Shown here: piece after piece, positions 1 through 6,472 of the stretch
Layout: each line of letters starts with the position of its first letter
Numbering within the stretch: the stretch's first letter is position 1
IMG/VR virus record: IMGVR_UViG_3300043409_001619
Coordinates: 1 to 38,343 of that record
Length of the DNA stretch: 38,343 nucleotides
Reading direction: 5' to 3' (one strand)
Source: a virus
Notes under the pieces: model-generated
What the model saw: the letters and a program-made list of their open reading frames with translations, nothing else
What the model was told of the DNA's origin: nothing
The model's database searches: none
Position numbers and translations under genes: made by a program

Positions 1-352
1 ATCCATACCGGCTGACTTGGAGAACTATGTGGCGGTTGGAATGGACCCGAAGGAACACGCCTTCTTCTACGACAAGCGCACCGACCAGCCTGTCATCGGT
101 GGCTCTGAGGCTGTTAGCGTAGGCAACACGGTGTTTGTGAAGAACCCGGTGTACGGCAAGCCCGAGGACTTCCGCTATATGCCCCAGCCCGACTCTGCCA
201 TGCCCGGAGCCTTCAGCTTCCCCGGCGGCTACCGTGCCCTCCCAGGTAAGGCTAAGGGCTCACTCCGCATCTACGGCCCCGCCGGCAGCCTCATAGGCAT
301 CGCCAGCAGCCTTGACGAAGCCCAGCGCATCCTTCGACGTAAGAACAAATGA
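1..352 (+). CDS. C-terminal fragment of giant polyvalent virion protein (second, diverged copy)
   Basis: This is an open frame with no start in the window; the codon frame begins at base 2 and runs 116 codons to TGA at 350-352. It matches the last 116 residues of the 2615-residue protein at the right end of the window, with changes such as SEAVSV to SESVSV, an N to D, and FSFPGG to YSFAGG. It carries the FRYMP linker and the LYGPAGSLIGIASS-type C-terminal motif (here IYGPAG). The next gene starts inside its stop codon (ATGA). It is best read as the same gene seen across the circular junction, from a slightly different variant, and not as an independent gene. A real partial duplication is the alternative. 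Confidence 0.85.
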   Translation, partial: SIPADLENYVAVGMDPKEHAFFYDKRTDQPVIGGSEAVSVGNTVFVKNPVYGKPEDFRYMPQPDSAMPGAFSFPGGYRALPGKAKGSLRIYGPAGSLIGIASSLDEAQRILRRKNK

Positions 353-370
353 GCTACGATTCCCAGACCA
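1..370 (+). repeat. Left copy of the imperfect terminal direct repeat
   Basis: Bases 1-370 align without gaps to 37974-38343 with 19 mismatches by hand count. It spans the end of the giant gene and the first codons of the fibre gene. It indicates a circular or terminally redundant molecule; the mismatches suggest the two ends come from different strain variants. Confidence 0.95.
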
Positions 371-1569
371 GCACCACCCTGATCAACAAGCTGCGCAAGG
401 ACGTCGACAGCCTGACACTGAAGGTGGCTGTGTTGGTCGACAGTAAACCCTCGGGCACCAGTGGCGGGACCGGTGTGGCGACTACCTGGACGACTAGGGA
501 TCTCAACACAATCCAGTCGGACCCCAACGCGCTCATCCTTCAGTTAGAAAGCAACACTTTCCAACTGGCAGCAGGTGCCTACCAGATCCGGGCTATGGCC
601 GGCTTTCGGCACACTGGTCACACCAGGATGCGGATCTACGACGTCACAGGCGGTGCGGTGATCGGTTACAGCGTATCCAGCGAGGTCAGCAACCAGGCTA
701 ACACCTACATCGACCTCAATGTCCGTGTGCAGCCCCACAAGGCCAACGTCTACCGGCTGGAGTACTACATATCGGCCTCGGGTACTGATCACCTCGGAAT
801 TCCTGCCAGCCTCACCAGCATCTCGGAGATCTTCGCGATCTGCGAGATCACCAGGCTAGACACCGGGATGACCAAGCCCAACGGAGTGTCGGTGATTCAA
901 GGCGCATCTAGTGGCGGCGGTGGCGGCACAGGGGATGTCACCGGGCCATCTATCAGCGTCGATGGTGATGTCGCAGTCTTCAACGGTGTGAGCGGCAAAG
1001 TTATCAAGGTGGGGACAACCACAGGCACCGGAGCGATTGTGCGTGCAGCTTCGCCGACGCTGACGACACCGATCCTCGGGACACCTACGTCAGGCACGTT
1101 GACCAACTGCACCATGCCGAGGGCCGTCGAGACGACTGGCATCACGTGCGGAAATAAAAAACTGGTTGGAAGATACAGCGCCGGATCTGGCAGTGTGGAG
1201 CAGATTACACTCGGCACAGGACTTGTAATGAGTGCTGGTGGAACGCTGGACTGGGCAGGGACCGAAGATGGCTACGTCATTGGACCCGGGCCATCTGCAT
1301 CCGAGAATCAGATTGCTACTTTCACAAACGATCAAGGCAATCAAATTGGCTCTGCAAATTGGGCGATTTACAGCGGCGACATCTATGGCATCGCGGGAGC
1401 GACAAGCATGACCTATGGTTTCGCTTGGATTCCTGCTGCTGCCGGAGCGCCTACCGGCGTTGTGCAGCAGGCCGATACGCTGAACAATCGTGTCCCACTT
1501 TATTTCGACACCGACGATGAAGTTCTGTACGTTTACGGTACTGCCGGTTGGGTTCCCATTAATCCATGA
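349..1569 (+). CDS. Tail fibre / receptor-binding protein with C1q-like domain
   Basis: A 406-residue protein starting at ATG 349 within the stop of the giant gene. Residues 1-35 look like a short coiled coil. Residues about 45-165 (WTTRDLNTIQSD, FQLAAGAYQIRAMAGF, RMRIYDVTGG) read like the C1q/TNF-like jelly-roll domain found at phage fibre tips. A glycine linker (GASSGGGGG) follows, then a GDVTGPSISVDGDVAVFNG segment typical of phage fibre shafts, and a C-terminal segment with a second similar GPSASENQIATF motif. The fold assignment is inference from pattern; a fibre or adsorption role fits its place directly after the giant virion gene. The right end of the window repeats its first codons. 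Confidence 0.75.
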   Translation: MSYDSQTSTTLINKLRKDVDSLTLKVAVLVDSKPSGTSGGTGVATTWTTRDLNTIQSDPNALILQLESNTFQLAAGAYQIRAMAGFRHTGHTRMRIYDVTGGAVIGYSVSSEVSNQANTYIDLNVRVQPHKANVYRLEYYISASGTDHLGIPASLTSISEIFAICEITRLDTGMTKPNGVSVIQGASSGGGGGTGDVTGPSISVDGDVAVFNGVSGKVIKVGTTTGTGAIVRAASPTLTTPILGTPTSGTLTNCTMPRAVETTGITCGNKKLVGRYSAGSGSVEQITLGTGLVMSAGGTLDWAGTEDGYVIGPGPSASENQIATFTNDQGNQIGSANWAIYSGDIYGIAGATSMTYGFAWIPAAAGAPTGVVQQADTLNNRVPLYFDTDDEVLYVYGTAGWVPINP

Positions 1570-1826
1570 AACACACCTTCCCCTGCGTCGAATCTATGCG
1601 GCGCGTACCCCTGTCCAATGGCCGAGTGATCCGAGTCTGGCGTGACCGCACCACCGAGCTCCTGGCTGCCTCGTACGACGATGCCGATATCGTTTCGACC
1701 TGCATTGCACAGGCCAACAACGACACTCAGCTACTGGCCGCACTGGCCAAACTCAAAGGCGTGAATGCGGTCGAGCTGACCGATTCCAACGGCCAGGGCA
1801 CCGTGGTTTATCCCATCTGGCCGTGA
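1566..1826 (+). CDS. Small hypothetical protein after tail fibre
   Basis: An 86-residue protein starting at ATG 1566, overlapping the fibre stop (ATGA). It has no membrane segment or recognised motif. The middle (DIVSTCIAQANNDTQLLAALAKLKGVNAVELTD) looks like a helical pair followed by strands. Tight coupling to the fibre gene suggests a fibre-associated or chaperone-like role, but nothing in the sequence proves it. Confidence 0.6.
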   Translation: MKHTFPCVESMRRVPLSNGRVIRVWRDRTTELLAASYDDADIVSTCIAQANNDTQLLAALAKLKGVNAVELTDSNGQGTVVYPIWP

Positions 1827-2119
1827 GTTCCGACATAGTTTCCGAGACCATCCAGCAGCGGAGCGCAGTGTACGGCGAGCCGCACCATAGCCACACCAAC
1901 GTGGGTTTGGCCTGGACAGCTCTGATCCAGCAGTACTACGGCATCACGCTGCCTGCGCCGCTCCCAGCCCACCTAGTGGAGCTGATGATGGTGACCTTCA
2001 AATGCCAGCGCAGCGCCCGAGTGTTTCACGCGGACAATTACGTCGACCTCCGGGCCTACGCAGCCTTTGCCGAGCACGCTCAGAAGCACCCCGGAGAGCC
2101 TTACATCCCCAAGGCGTGA
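1823..2119 (+). CDS. DUF6378-like phage protein
   Basis: A 98-residue protein starting at GTG 1823 in a GTGA overlap. It contains the pattern RSAVYGEP.....N, then MMVTFKCQRSAR..H.DNYVDLRAYAAFA, which I recognise from the DUF6378-type small phage proteins (YGdp near the N-terminus, K..R and DN..D..gYa near the C-terminus). The conserved acidic and histidine residues recall MazG-like helical folds, but no activity is established. It is the last gene before a 99-base gap and may close the late transcript. Confidence 0.65.
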   Translation: MSSDIVSETIQQRSAVYGEPHHSHTNVGLAWTALIQQYYGITLPAPLPAHLVELMMVTFKCQRSARVFHADNYVDLRAYAAFAEHAQKHPGEPYIPKA

Positions 2120-2129
2120 CCCCTGTTTT

Positions 2130-2155
2130 AACCCTGCAAACATTGGGTTTTCTCT
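2130..2155 (+). terminator. Weak terminator-like hairpin after the late block
   Basis: AACCC (2130-2134), a 10-base loop and GGGTT (2145-2149) are followed by TTCTCTC. The stem is only 5 bp and the tail is mixed pyrimidine, so it is weak. Its place just after the last fibre-linked gene and before the early block supports a termination role. Confidence 0.3.
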
Positions 2156-2159
2156 CAAA

Positions 2160-2187
2160 TCTACAGAAAAGAGTAGAATGCTGTAGA
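2160..2187. promoter_or_regulatory. Two-turn inverted repeat, candidate operator upstream of the early block
   Basis: TCTACAG at 2160-2166 and CTGTAGA at 2181-2187 form a perfect 7-bp inverted repeat with a 14-base spacer, so half-site centres are 21 bp apart, two helical turns. The spacer contains TAGAAT (2174-2179), a 5/6 match to a -10 box, but no convincing -35 box lies 16-18 bases upstream. This is a plausible dimer-binding operator at the junction of late and early genes. Confidence 0.4.
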
Positions 2188-2218
2188 CGGTAAGCGTGGT
2201 CTGGGTCATCTTCAACCC

Positions 2219-2521
2219 ATGACCAACAGCGACTTGTTAAACATTGCAGCCGATACCAAATGCCTGCAGGACGTCGATGATCTTCAACCTACCAGGGCCG
2301 ACAGCGACTTCCCGGGCTACGATTTGGCAACATTGATCAACACTCCAAAAATCAAATGCGTATGTGGAATGATTGCGAAAGGCTTAACTCTTATCACCAA
2401 CAATAACCATGGAGTTAAGATTGGAGATAAGTGGTGGCATTACCGCAAGTGCCCAGGATGCGGAAGGCACAACCTGTTGGGTGAGCACATACCGGTAAAA
2501 AGCGTTAGAAAGAAAAAGTAA
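2219..2521 (+). CDS. Zinc-ribbon hypothetical protein
   Basis: A 100-residue protein starting at ATG 2219; no clear Shine-Dalgarno precedes it. The C-terminal half has CVCG and CPGCG pairs about 30 residues apart, the arrangement of a four-cysteine zinc ribbon, and the tail is basic (KSVRKKK). The N-terminal 45 residues are acidic (DLLNIAADTKCLQDVDDL). Small zinc-ribbon proteins at the head of an early block often bind nucleic acid or host factors, but I do not recognise this one. It is the first gene after the candidate operator. Confidence 0.65.
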   Translation: MTNSDLLNIAADTKCLQDVDDLQPTRADSDFPGYDLATLINTPKIKCVCGMIAKGLTLITNNNHGVKIGDKWWHYRKCPGCGRHNLLGEHIPVKSVRKKK

Positions 2522-2525
2522 TTTA

Positions 2526-2539
2526 GCCCCGGGTGGGGC
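2526..2539. other. GC-rich hairpin in the 2522-2592 gap
   Basis: GCCCC and GGGGC flank a GGGT loop, a perfect 5-bp GC stem a few bases after the stop of the zinc-ribbon gene. No T-run follows, so it is not a canonical terminator; it may stabilise or attenuate the transcript. Confidence 0.3.
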
Positions 2540-2592
2540 CAATACCACCTCCAGGGGCGCGACTGGCCAACGCGCACAACTCTCCAAACCAA

Positions 2593-3198
2593 ATGAGCGT
2601 CGAATTCCAAATCGTAAAAGTGCACCCAAACCTCATTCTGTACGTCGATGCACTGCAGAAGAAAAACGCGGAGGCTTTGAGCTTCTATCCGAAGTGCGTT
2701 TTCGAGCGGGAGTCTGAGAACGGCAGGATCTTCCTCGGCCTATTAAACGGTCAGCCGTGCGGCTACCTGTACGTTGGCGCTTCCGGTTCCGATGTGAAAT
2801 GTCATCAGGTCTGCATCGAATACGACGCTAGGCGAAAGCTCTACGGTGCTGCACTTGTTGCTGCAATGGAGGAATACGCAACCGGAGCTTTTACCGTCAC
2901 CCTGCGGTGCGGGTTTGACCTCGACGCAAACAGGTTTTGGTCTGAGATGGGCTACAAGTGCATCGCGGTGCAAGACGGCGGCATTCGCAGAATGAGAAAA
3001 ATCAACGTTTGGAGGAAATCACTCCAAGAGGAGCTGTTGATTACCGACAAAACTGTTCAGCCAGCCAGCGGAAAAACCGACGCATCGGTTTGGAGGAGGA
3101 ACAAGAACACCGGCATCGTCACCCAGTTTGTCCGAGGAAAATCAATGCGCGACTACAGAGCTATGATCATATCTCAAGATTCAACCAAACAACCATGA
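2593..3198 (+). CDS. GNAT-like acyltransferase
   Basis: A 201-residue protein. I chose ATG 2593 because the longer frame from 2533 adds a proline-rich run of non-coding character. Residues about 35-145 show a GNAT layout: a strand with GRIFLGLLNGQPCGYLYVG, a central CIEYDARRKLYGAALVAAMEEY segment resembling the acetyl-CoA loop and helix (R..YGAALV in place of Q/R-x-x-G-x-G/A), and NRFWSEMGYKCI as the C-terminal strand pair. An IRRMRKINVWRK segment follows. Substrate unknown. The endolysin gene starts inside its stop codon. Confidence 0.65.
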   Translation: MSVEFQIVKVHPNLILYVDALQKKNAEALSFYPKCVFERESENGRIFLGLLNGQPCGYLYVGASGSDVKCHQVCIEYDARRKLYGAALVAAMEEYATGAFTVTLRCGFDLDANRFWSEMGYKCIAVQDGGIRRMRKINVWRKSLQEELLITDKTVQPASGKTDASVWRRNKNTGIVTQFVRGKSMRDYRAMIISQDSTKQP

Positions 3199-3527
3199 AC
3201 CTAACCAACCTCATCTCGGCCCTGATCATCGTAGAGTCCTCGGGCAACGATCTTGCCATCGGCGACAACGGACGCGCTGTAGGCCCCCTGCAGATCCACC
3301 GCGGTGTGGTGCAGGATGTGAACCGATTCACCGGGTCGCATTACCGCTGGGAATCTATGACCAACCGGGTACAGGCCCGAGCGGTGTGCGAGGCTTATCT
3401 ACGCCACTACGGCAAGGGCAAGAGCACCGAGGAGCAGGCCCGGATATGGAACGGCGGTCCCCAGGGACACCACAAGAAACAGGCCACCGAGGCCTATTGG
3501 AACAAAGTTAAGAAGGAACTAAAATAA
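3195..3527 (+). CDS. Lysozyme-like / SLT-type endolysin
   Basis: A 110-residue protein. ATG 3195 is chosen because it sits in an ATGA overlap with the GNAT gene; the longer frame upstream is a shadow of that gene. Residues 10-34 (LIIVESSGNDLAIGDNGRAVGPLQI) carry the expected catalytic glutamate (E14) and the G..GPLQI signature of goose-type/SLT lysozyme folds, and ARIWNGGP matches the later substrate-loop motif. There is no signal peptide, so it would need a holin to reach peptidoglycan. It lies in the early block, far from the holin-like genes near 21.8-22.1 kb. Confidence 0.85.
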   Translation: MNLTNLISALIIVESSGNDLAIGDNGRAVGPLQIHRGVVQDVNRFTGSHYRWESMTNRVQARAVCEAYLRHYGKGKSTEEQARIWNGGPQGHHKKQATEAYWNKVKKELK

Positions 3528-3916
3528 TGATCAAAACAGAACTAACACACGAAAACGCAATGATGGCTTGGAATAAAACATTCAAGATACACAACATACC
3601 AAAATGGCTGAATCGAAAGATTAAGGCCTATTGCATATTAAAAGATGGAGGAAACCATGCGAATGCGTTTTTCTTTGAACGCATCACATCAGGTTACGGA
3701 TATCACTTTAAATTTAACGATCTGTTTGACCACTGGGGATCTGTTACGATAGATCGAAAGCCAGTATTTATGACTCAACCATATGGTAGGCATGATTATT
3801 TGGCGTTTCAGTTTGCAGATGCATTTAACTTAAACATATCGATTAAGCCTGGCGTATGGAATGAAGGCACTGTTATGTATTGTTTCTGGGAGAAGAAGTA
3901 CGGAGATTTTGAATGA
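3527..3916 (+). CDS. AT-rich hypothetical protein
   Basis: A 129-residue protein starting at ATG 3527 in a TAATG overlap with the endolysin stop. It is rich in aromatic residues (FFFERITSGYGYHFKFNDLFDHWG, VMYCFWEKKYGDF) and has no recognised motif, signal or membrane segment. Its codons are clearly more AT-rich than those of the endolysin before it or the resolvase after it, which suggests separate acquisition as a small cargo gene. Function unknown. Confidence 0.65.
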   Translation: MIKTELTHENAMMAWNKTFKIHNIPKWLNRKIKAYCILKDGGNHANAFFFERITSGYGYHFKFNDLFDHWGSVTIDRKPVFMTQPYGRHDYLAFQFADAFNLNISIKPGVWNEGTVMYCFWEKKYGDFE

Positions 3917-4053
3917 CCAAGCCAAAGACCATCAACGTGACACCAACCACACACAAAACCCTTCGAGCCTACTGCCTTGCCAACGGCCTCAAGATCCAGG
4001 CGGTGGCCGACCATGTAATCTTAGCCTGGCTAAACAGAAGGAGTGGAAAGTGA
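3913..4053 (+). CDS. Mini ribbon-helix-helix-like DNA-binding protein
   Basis: A 46-residue protein starting at ATG 3913 (ATGA overlap) and ending at 4053 (GTGA overlap with the next gene). The sequence begins with a short strand (KTINVTPTTHKTLR) followed by AYCLANGLKIQAVADHVILAWL, matching the strand-helix-turn-helix plan of Arc/MetJ-type ribbon-helix-helix proteins. Such proteins act as dimers that insert a beta ribbon in the major groove and often repress their own operon. The perfect couplings on both sides support it as a real gene despite its size. A target could be the inverted repeat at 2160-2187, but that is speculation. Confidence 0.6.
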   Translation: MTKPKTINVTPTTHKTLRAYCLANGLKIQAVADHVILAWLNRRSGK

Positions 4054-4295
4054 AAGCAAAAACAAATAAACAAAAATCAAAGTTTAGTTCAACGGCAGAT
4101 CTTGCTGGAGCTTTGCGTGTTCTTGCTAATGATTTCATTATAGAAACCGAAAACATGACATATGACGATAGATTGGTTACTAGTGATATAATGGTTCAAT
4201 CCGCAGATCGGATAATTGCTCTTGTTAATTTAACATCTCAACAAAACAAACGAATCAAGGAGCTTGATGCGGTATTGAGAAAGGTATCGAAGTGA
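4050..4295 (+). CDS. Small AT-rich helical hypothetical protein
   Basis: An 81-residue protein. The start is placed at GTG 4050, in a GTGA overlap with the mini RHH gene and 8 bases after an AAGGAG-like site; the longer open frame from 3861 only shadows the two upstream genes. A basic N-terminus (KAKTNKQKSK) is followed by two long helices (LAGALRVLANDFIIETENM; DIMVQSADRIIALVNLTSQQNKRIKELDAVLRK), the last coiled-coil-like. It is AT-rich like the gene at 3527. Function unknown. Confidence 0.6.
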   Translation: MKAKTNKQKSKFSSTADLAGALRVLANDFIIETENMTYDDRLVTSDIMVQSADRIIALVNLTSQQNKRIKELDAVLRKVSK

Positions 4296-4747
4296 AACGC
4301 ATCCTTGCCATCGACCCAGGCATGAGCGGCGGCCTGGCGCACTTCGCCGGCAACCGGGTCACCCTCGAGCCCATGCCGACGACCGACAGGGACATCCGAG
4401 AGGTGCTGATCAACTTCCTGTCCCAGTCGGATGTCTGCTACATCGAGAAGGTCGGCGGCTACATCGGAGGCAAGGGAGCACCTGGCAGCGCCATGTTCAA
4501 CTTTGGGCGCAATGTCGGCTTCCTGCATGGCCTCATTGCTTCCATGAACACCAGGTGCATCGAGGTGACACCACAGCGCTGGCAGAAGACTTTGGGCGCA
4601 GGCACCAGCAAGACCCATGGAACGCGCTGGAAGGCGCACCTGAAGGGCTTGGCGCAGCAACGGCAGCCTAGCCTCCACATTACGCTCAAGACTGCGGATG
4701 CGGTTCTGATATTGGAGCACGCTTTAATTGCGGAAGGAGTCAAATGA
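4292..4747 (+). CDS. RuvC-like Holliday junction resolvase
   Basis: A 151-residue protein starting at GTG 4292 (GTGA overlap). It shows the RuvC/RNase H-fold pattern: ILAIDPGMSGG with D8, VCYIEKV with E52, the AMFNFGRNVGFLHGL helix, the VTPQRWQK strand-loop, and a terminal TADAVLILEHAL with D136. These acidic residues would hold two metal ions for cleaving branched DNA. Length fits phage RuvC-like resolvases. Probable role: resolving recombination or replication intermediates before packaging, or debranching DNA, alongside the SSB, exonuclease and helicase encoded downstream. Confidence 0.85.
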   Translation: MKRILAIDPGMSGGLAHFAGNRVTLEPMPTTDRDIREVLINFLSQSDVCYIEKVGGYIGGKGAPGSAMFNFGRNVGFLHGLIASMNTRCIEVTPQRWQKTLGAGTSKTHGTRWKAHLKGLAQQRQPSLHITLKTADAVLILEHALIAEGVK

Positions 4748-4941
4748 GCAAAATCAAAAACGAAAAGCAGTATCGACTCACCTTCAAAGGGCTTCTGTCC
4801 CTCTATCTACCCGACAAAATTATGAACGAAGTCTATAGCTCAATAGAACTAAGCTGCCGTCGTAATAACTGGGGAATAGCAGTCAACGAGGAGAACCGAC
4901 TGGACTTTGTTCATATGCAAAAAGTGGAGGATGCGAAATGA
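4744..4941 (+). CDS. Small hypothetical protein
   Basis: A 65-residue protein starting at ATG 4744 in an ATGA overlap, with a GGAAGGAG ribosome site 5 bases upstream. Charged and mixed alpha/beta (YRLTFKGLLSLYLPDKIMNEVYSSIELSCRRNNWGIAVNEENRLDFVH); no recognised family. It opens a run of short, tightly coupled early genes. Confidence 0.6.
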   Translation: MSKIKNEKQYRLTFKGLLSLYLPDKIMNEVYSSIELSCRRNNWGIAVNEENRLDFVHMQKVEDAK

Positions 4942-5132
4942 ACATCGAAGAAACTAAAGAATGCATCCGCGTGATGCAGGCGTATGTGGATGGTAAAGAA
5001 ATAGAATCCCTGTGTGATGAAGTAATATGGGAACGAGTAGTTAATCCAATTTGGTCTTGGAATACCAGACAGTATCGAATCAAACCCACCCCTGTCCTCC
5101 GCACGATTGATAAATGGGAGGAATCGAAATGA
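4938..5132 (+). CDS. Small phage protein with YRIKP-type ending
   Basis: A 64-residue protein starting at ATG 4938 with a GGAGG site upstream, ATGA overlap on both sides. It has the pattern of a widespread small phage protein: YVDGKEIE near the start, then W...NPIWSWNTRQYRIKP. Members of this group are short and of unknown function. The C-terminus here continues about 15 residues past the YRIKP motif. Confidence 0.65.
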   Translation: MNIEETKECIRVMQAYVDGKEIESLCDEVIWERVVNPIWSWNTRQYRIKPTPVLRTIDKWEESK

Positions 5133-5428
5133 GCGATCATATTCCTGACCCCACGAAAATGATCCAAGACACACCGAGGACGGATGCGGCGTACTTCAAG
5201 CCAGCCGCTACGATGTACGATTTAGCTGGAGATATGAAACGCATAGAACGCGAACTAAACGCAGCAAACGAGCGCATCAAGCGGTTGGATGAAGAAAACC
5301 TGCGGCTTAAAGACCGCATCAAGCGGCTGGTAAAAGTTGGAGATTACTTAGACGCATGCGTTTCTCCAGTCCGAGAGAATCGCACGGTAAAGCAATTGTG
5401 GCTCAAAGCCAAGGAGGCCAAGCTGTGA
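5129..5428 (+). CDS. Coiled-coil early protein, first of the KEAK junction group
   Basis: A 99-residue protein; ATG 5129 is chosen over 5114 because it gives an ATGA overlap and sits 5 bases after GGGAGGAATC. The N-terminus has TPRTDAAYF, a motif seen in many small phage proteins (D-T-P-R-T-D-A). Residues about 35-70 are a heptad-rich coiled coil (MKRIERELNAANERIKRLDEENLRLKDRI). It ends in LKAKEAKL, encoded by the first copy of a repeated junction sequence that also supplies the ribosome site and start of the next gene. Function unknown. Confidence 0.65.
   Translation: MSDHIPDPTKMIQDTPRTDAAYFKPAATMYDLAGDMKRIERELNAANERIKRLDEENLRLKDRIKRLVKVGDYLDACVSPVRENRTVKQLWLKAKEAKL
5404..5428 (+). repeat. 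Coupling-junction repeat, copy 1
   Basis: A 25-base segment containing CAAAGCCAAGGAGGCC and the GTGA overlap. It encodes the end of one protein (KAKEAK), the GGAGG ribosome site and the GTG start of the next gene. It differs from copy 2 at one base (CTG versus CCG before the start). Confidence 0.85.
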
Positions 5429-5712
5429 ACTGCCAACATTGTGGATCTGCTTCACGGTCTGACTGGGGCTATGAGTGCGGAAGCTCAAGCAGCGTAGGAT
5501 TTGAACGGTCAATACGTTGCCGAACAAAAGAGATTTCCAATATCAGGCAGGAACTAGAGACGACCAACGACCGCAGCAAGCGGCTGGAGGAGGCGTTAGA
5601 TTGCCTGACTCTTGTTGTCGGACTTACTCCGGTCGCGGGAAATAAGGATGCGCTTCAAGAAGCTGTTGATCTAGCTAGAGCAGCACTCAAAGCCAAGGAG
5701 GCCAAGCCGTGA
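5425..5712 (+). CDS. Small protein with CxxC and coiled coil, second of the KEAK junction group
   Basis: A 95-residue protein. GTG 5425 is chosen: GTGA overlap, GGAGG seven bases upstream; the longer frame from 5356 is an out-of-frame reading of the previous gene. The N-terminus MNCQHCGSAS and a later CGSS/RC could form a partial zinc site (C-x-x-C then C...C). The middle is a coiled coil (NIRQELETTNDRSKRLEEALDCL) that resembles the upstream protein's NAANERIKRLDEEN. It ends LKAKEAKP. Function unknown. Confidence 0.6.
   Translation: MNCQHCGSASRSDWGYECGSSSSVGFERSIRCRTKEISNIRQELETTNDRSKRLEEALDCLTLVVGLTPVAGNKDALQEAVDLARAALKAKEAKP
5688..5712 (+). repeat. Coupling-junction repeat, copy 2
   Basis: Same 25-base unit as at 5404-5428 except one base; it encodes the KAKEAKP end and the GGAGG-GTGA start of the membrane protein gene. 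Confidence 0.85.
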
Positions 5713-5900
5713 GCGACAAAAACAAATATCCATTGACGCCAGCTTGGTTCGCGTTGGGTGGTTTTTTTACAACACTAGTCCTTGCTATGATACTGCTTTT
5801 AGGTGGTGCGATTATGTTTATAGCTTGGCCGTTTATACCAATTCTTTTTTATATGAAAAGGAAAAGTGAATTACAACAGACAAAGGAGGCCAAGCCGTGA
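5709..5900 (+). CDS. Small two-segment membrane protein
   Basis: A 63-residue protein starting at GTG 5709 in a GTGA overlap with the repeated junction. Residues about 12-50 are hydrophobic in two blocks (AWFALGGFFTTLVLAMILLL and AIMFIAWPFIPILFYM), followed by a basic tail and TKEAKP. It could be a holin-like or superinfection-related membrane protein, but it lies in the early block, so a host-membrane role is equally possible. Distinctly AT-rich. Function not assigned. Confidence 0.55.
   Translation: MSDKNKYPLTPAWFALGGFFTTLVLAMILLLGGAIMFIAWPFIPILFYMKRKSELQQTKEAKP
5881..5900 (+). repeat. Coupling-junction repeat, copy 3 (partial)
   Basis: CAAAGGAGGCCAAGCCGTGA repeats the 3' 20 bases of copies 1 and 2 with one change near the left edge. 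It again encodes KEAKP, the GGAGG site and a GTGA start. Confidence 0.8.
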
Positions 5901-6097
5901 GCGATACACCAATATCTGACTCAACCGCTCACACGGTCGGCGACCTCGGTATGCTATGCCGTAGGTTAGAGCGTAAATTAGCCGCGACTCGCAAGTACCT
6001 GAGTGAGGTTACGGAGCGAGCCAAGAAACTCGAAACCGAGAACGACGCAATGCGAGCGGATCTGCTGTTATGGCAAGAGGACAAATGGCGTGAGTGA
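5897..6097 (+). CDS. Small coiled-coil protein, third start in the KEAK junction group
   Basis: A 66-residue protein starting at GTG 5897 in the third copy of the junction. The N-terminus MSDTPISDSTAHTVGDLG resembles the start of the 5129 gene product, and residues 24-60 form a coiled coil (RRLERKLAATRKYLSEVTERAKKLETENDAM). It looks like a diverged paralogue of the 5129 product; the run may have grown by duplication. Function unknown. Confidence 0.6.
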   Translation: MSDTPISDSTAHTVGDLGMLCRRLERKLAATRKYLSEVTERAKKLETENDAMRADLLLWQEDKWRE

Positions 6098-6110
6098 TAC
6101 ACTCTAAACC

Positions 6111-6323
6111 ATGAACCAAATAGGCCCCGATACAGTCGCATTTATATACGTCCACAAAGGTAATGGAACCATCCGCGTAGAGAGTCGGGATACAGCTCAA
6201 AACGTAGACCAAAGCCCGGCATGGAAACACGTCAGCACAGTCAACGCTCACGTTATTCTGGAGAGCATTCTCCGAGCGAAGGGCAAAGAGAGGAATCTAA
6301 TCATCAAACATCTACTGACATGA
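6111..6323 (+). CDS. Small hypothetical protein
   Basis: A 70-residue protein starting at ATG 6111, 13 bases after the previous stop. Mixed strands then a helix (VAFIYVHKGNGTIRVESRD; NAHVILESILRAKGKERNLIIKHLL). No recognised family. The next gene starts inside its stop (ATGA). Confidence 0.5.
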   Translation: MNQIGPDTVAFIYVHKGNGTIRVESRDTAQNVDQSPAWKHVSTVNAHVILESILRAKGKERNLIIKHLLT

Positions 6324-6472
6324 GCAAAGAACTGACCAAAATCATTAACGAAGGAAGCGGTCCTTATCAGATCACTAAACAGCAAGCGGGTGAAACATAC
6401 CGTGCAGCTCGCAAGATCAAAACGGAGTTCACCACCTTTTGGAATCGCAAGCGCGGGAAGGCAACCAAGTGA
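6320..6472 (+). CDS. Small basic hypothetical protein
   Basis: A 50-residue protein from ATG 6320 (ATGA overlap) to TGA 6472 (GTGA overlap). Highly basic at the C-terminus (YRAARKIKTEFTTFWNRKRGKATK). The upstream part of the longer open frame is a shadow of the previous gene. Function unknown. Confidence 0.5.
   Translation: MSKELTKIINEGSGPYQITKQQAGETYRAARKIKTEFTTFWNRKRGKATK

Noticed and set aside
2958-3194. N-terminal extension of the endolysin frame
   Set aside because: It overlaps the GNAT gene in another frame, is R/H/Q-rich, and the ATG at 3195 starts directly with the lysozyme fold and the usual ATGA coupling.
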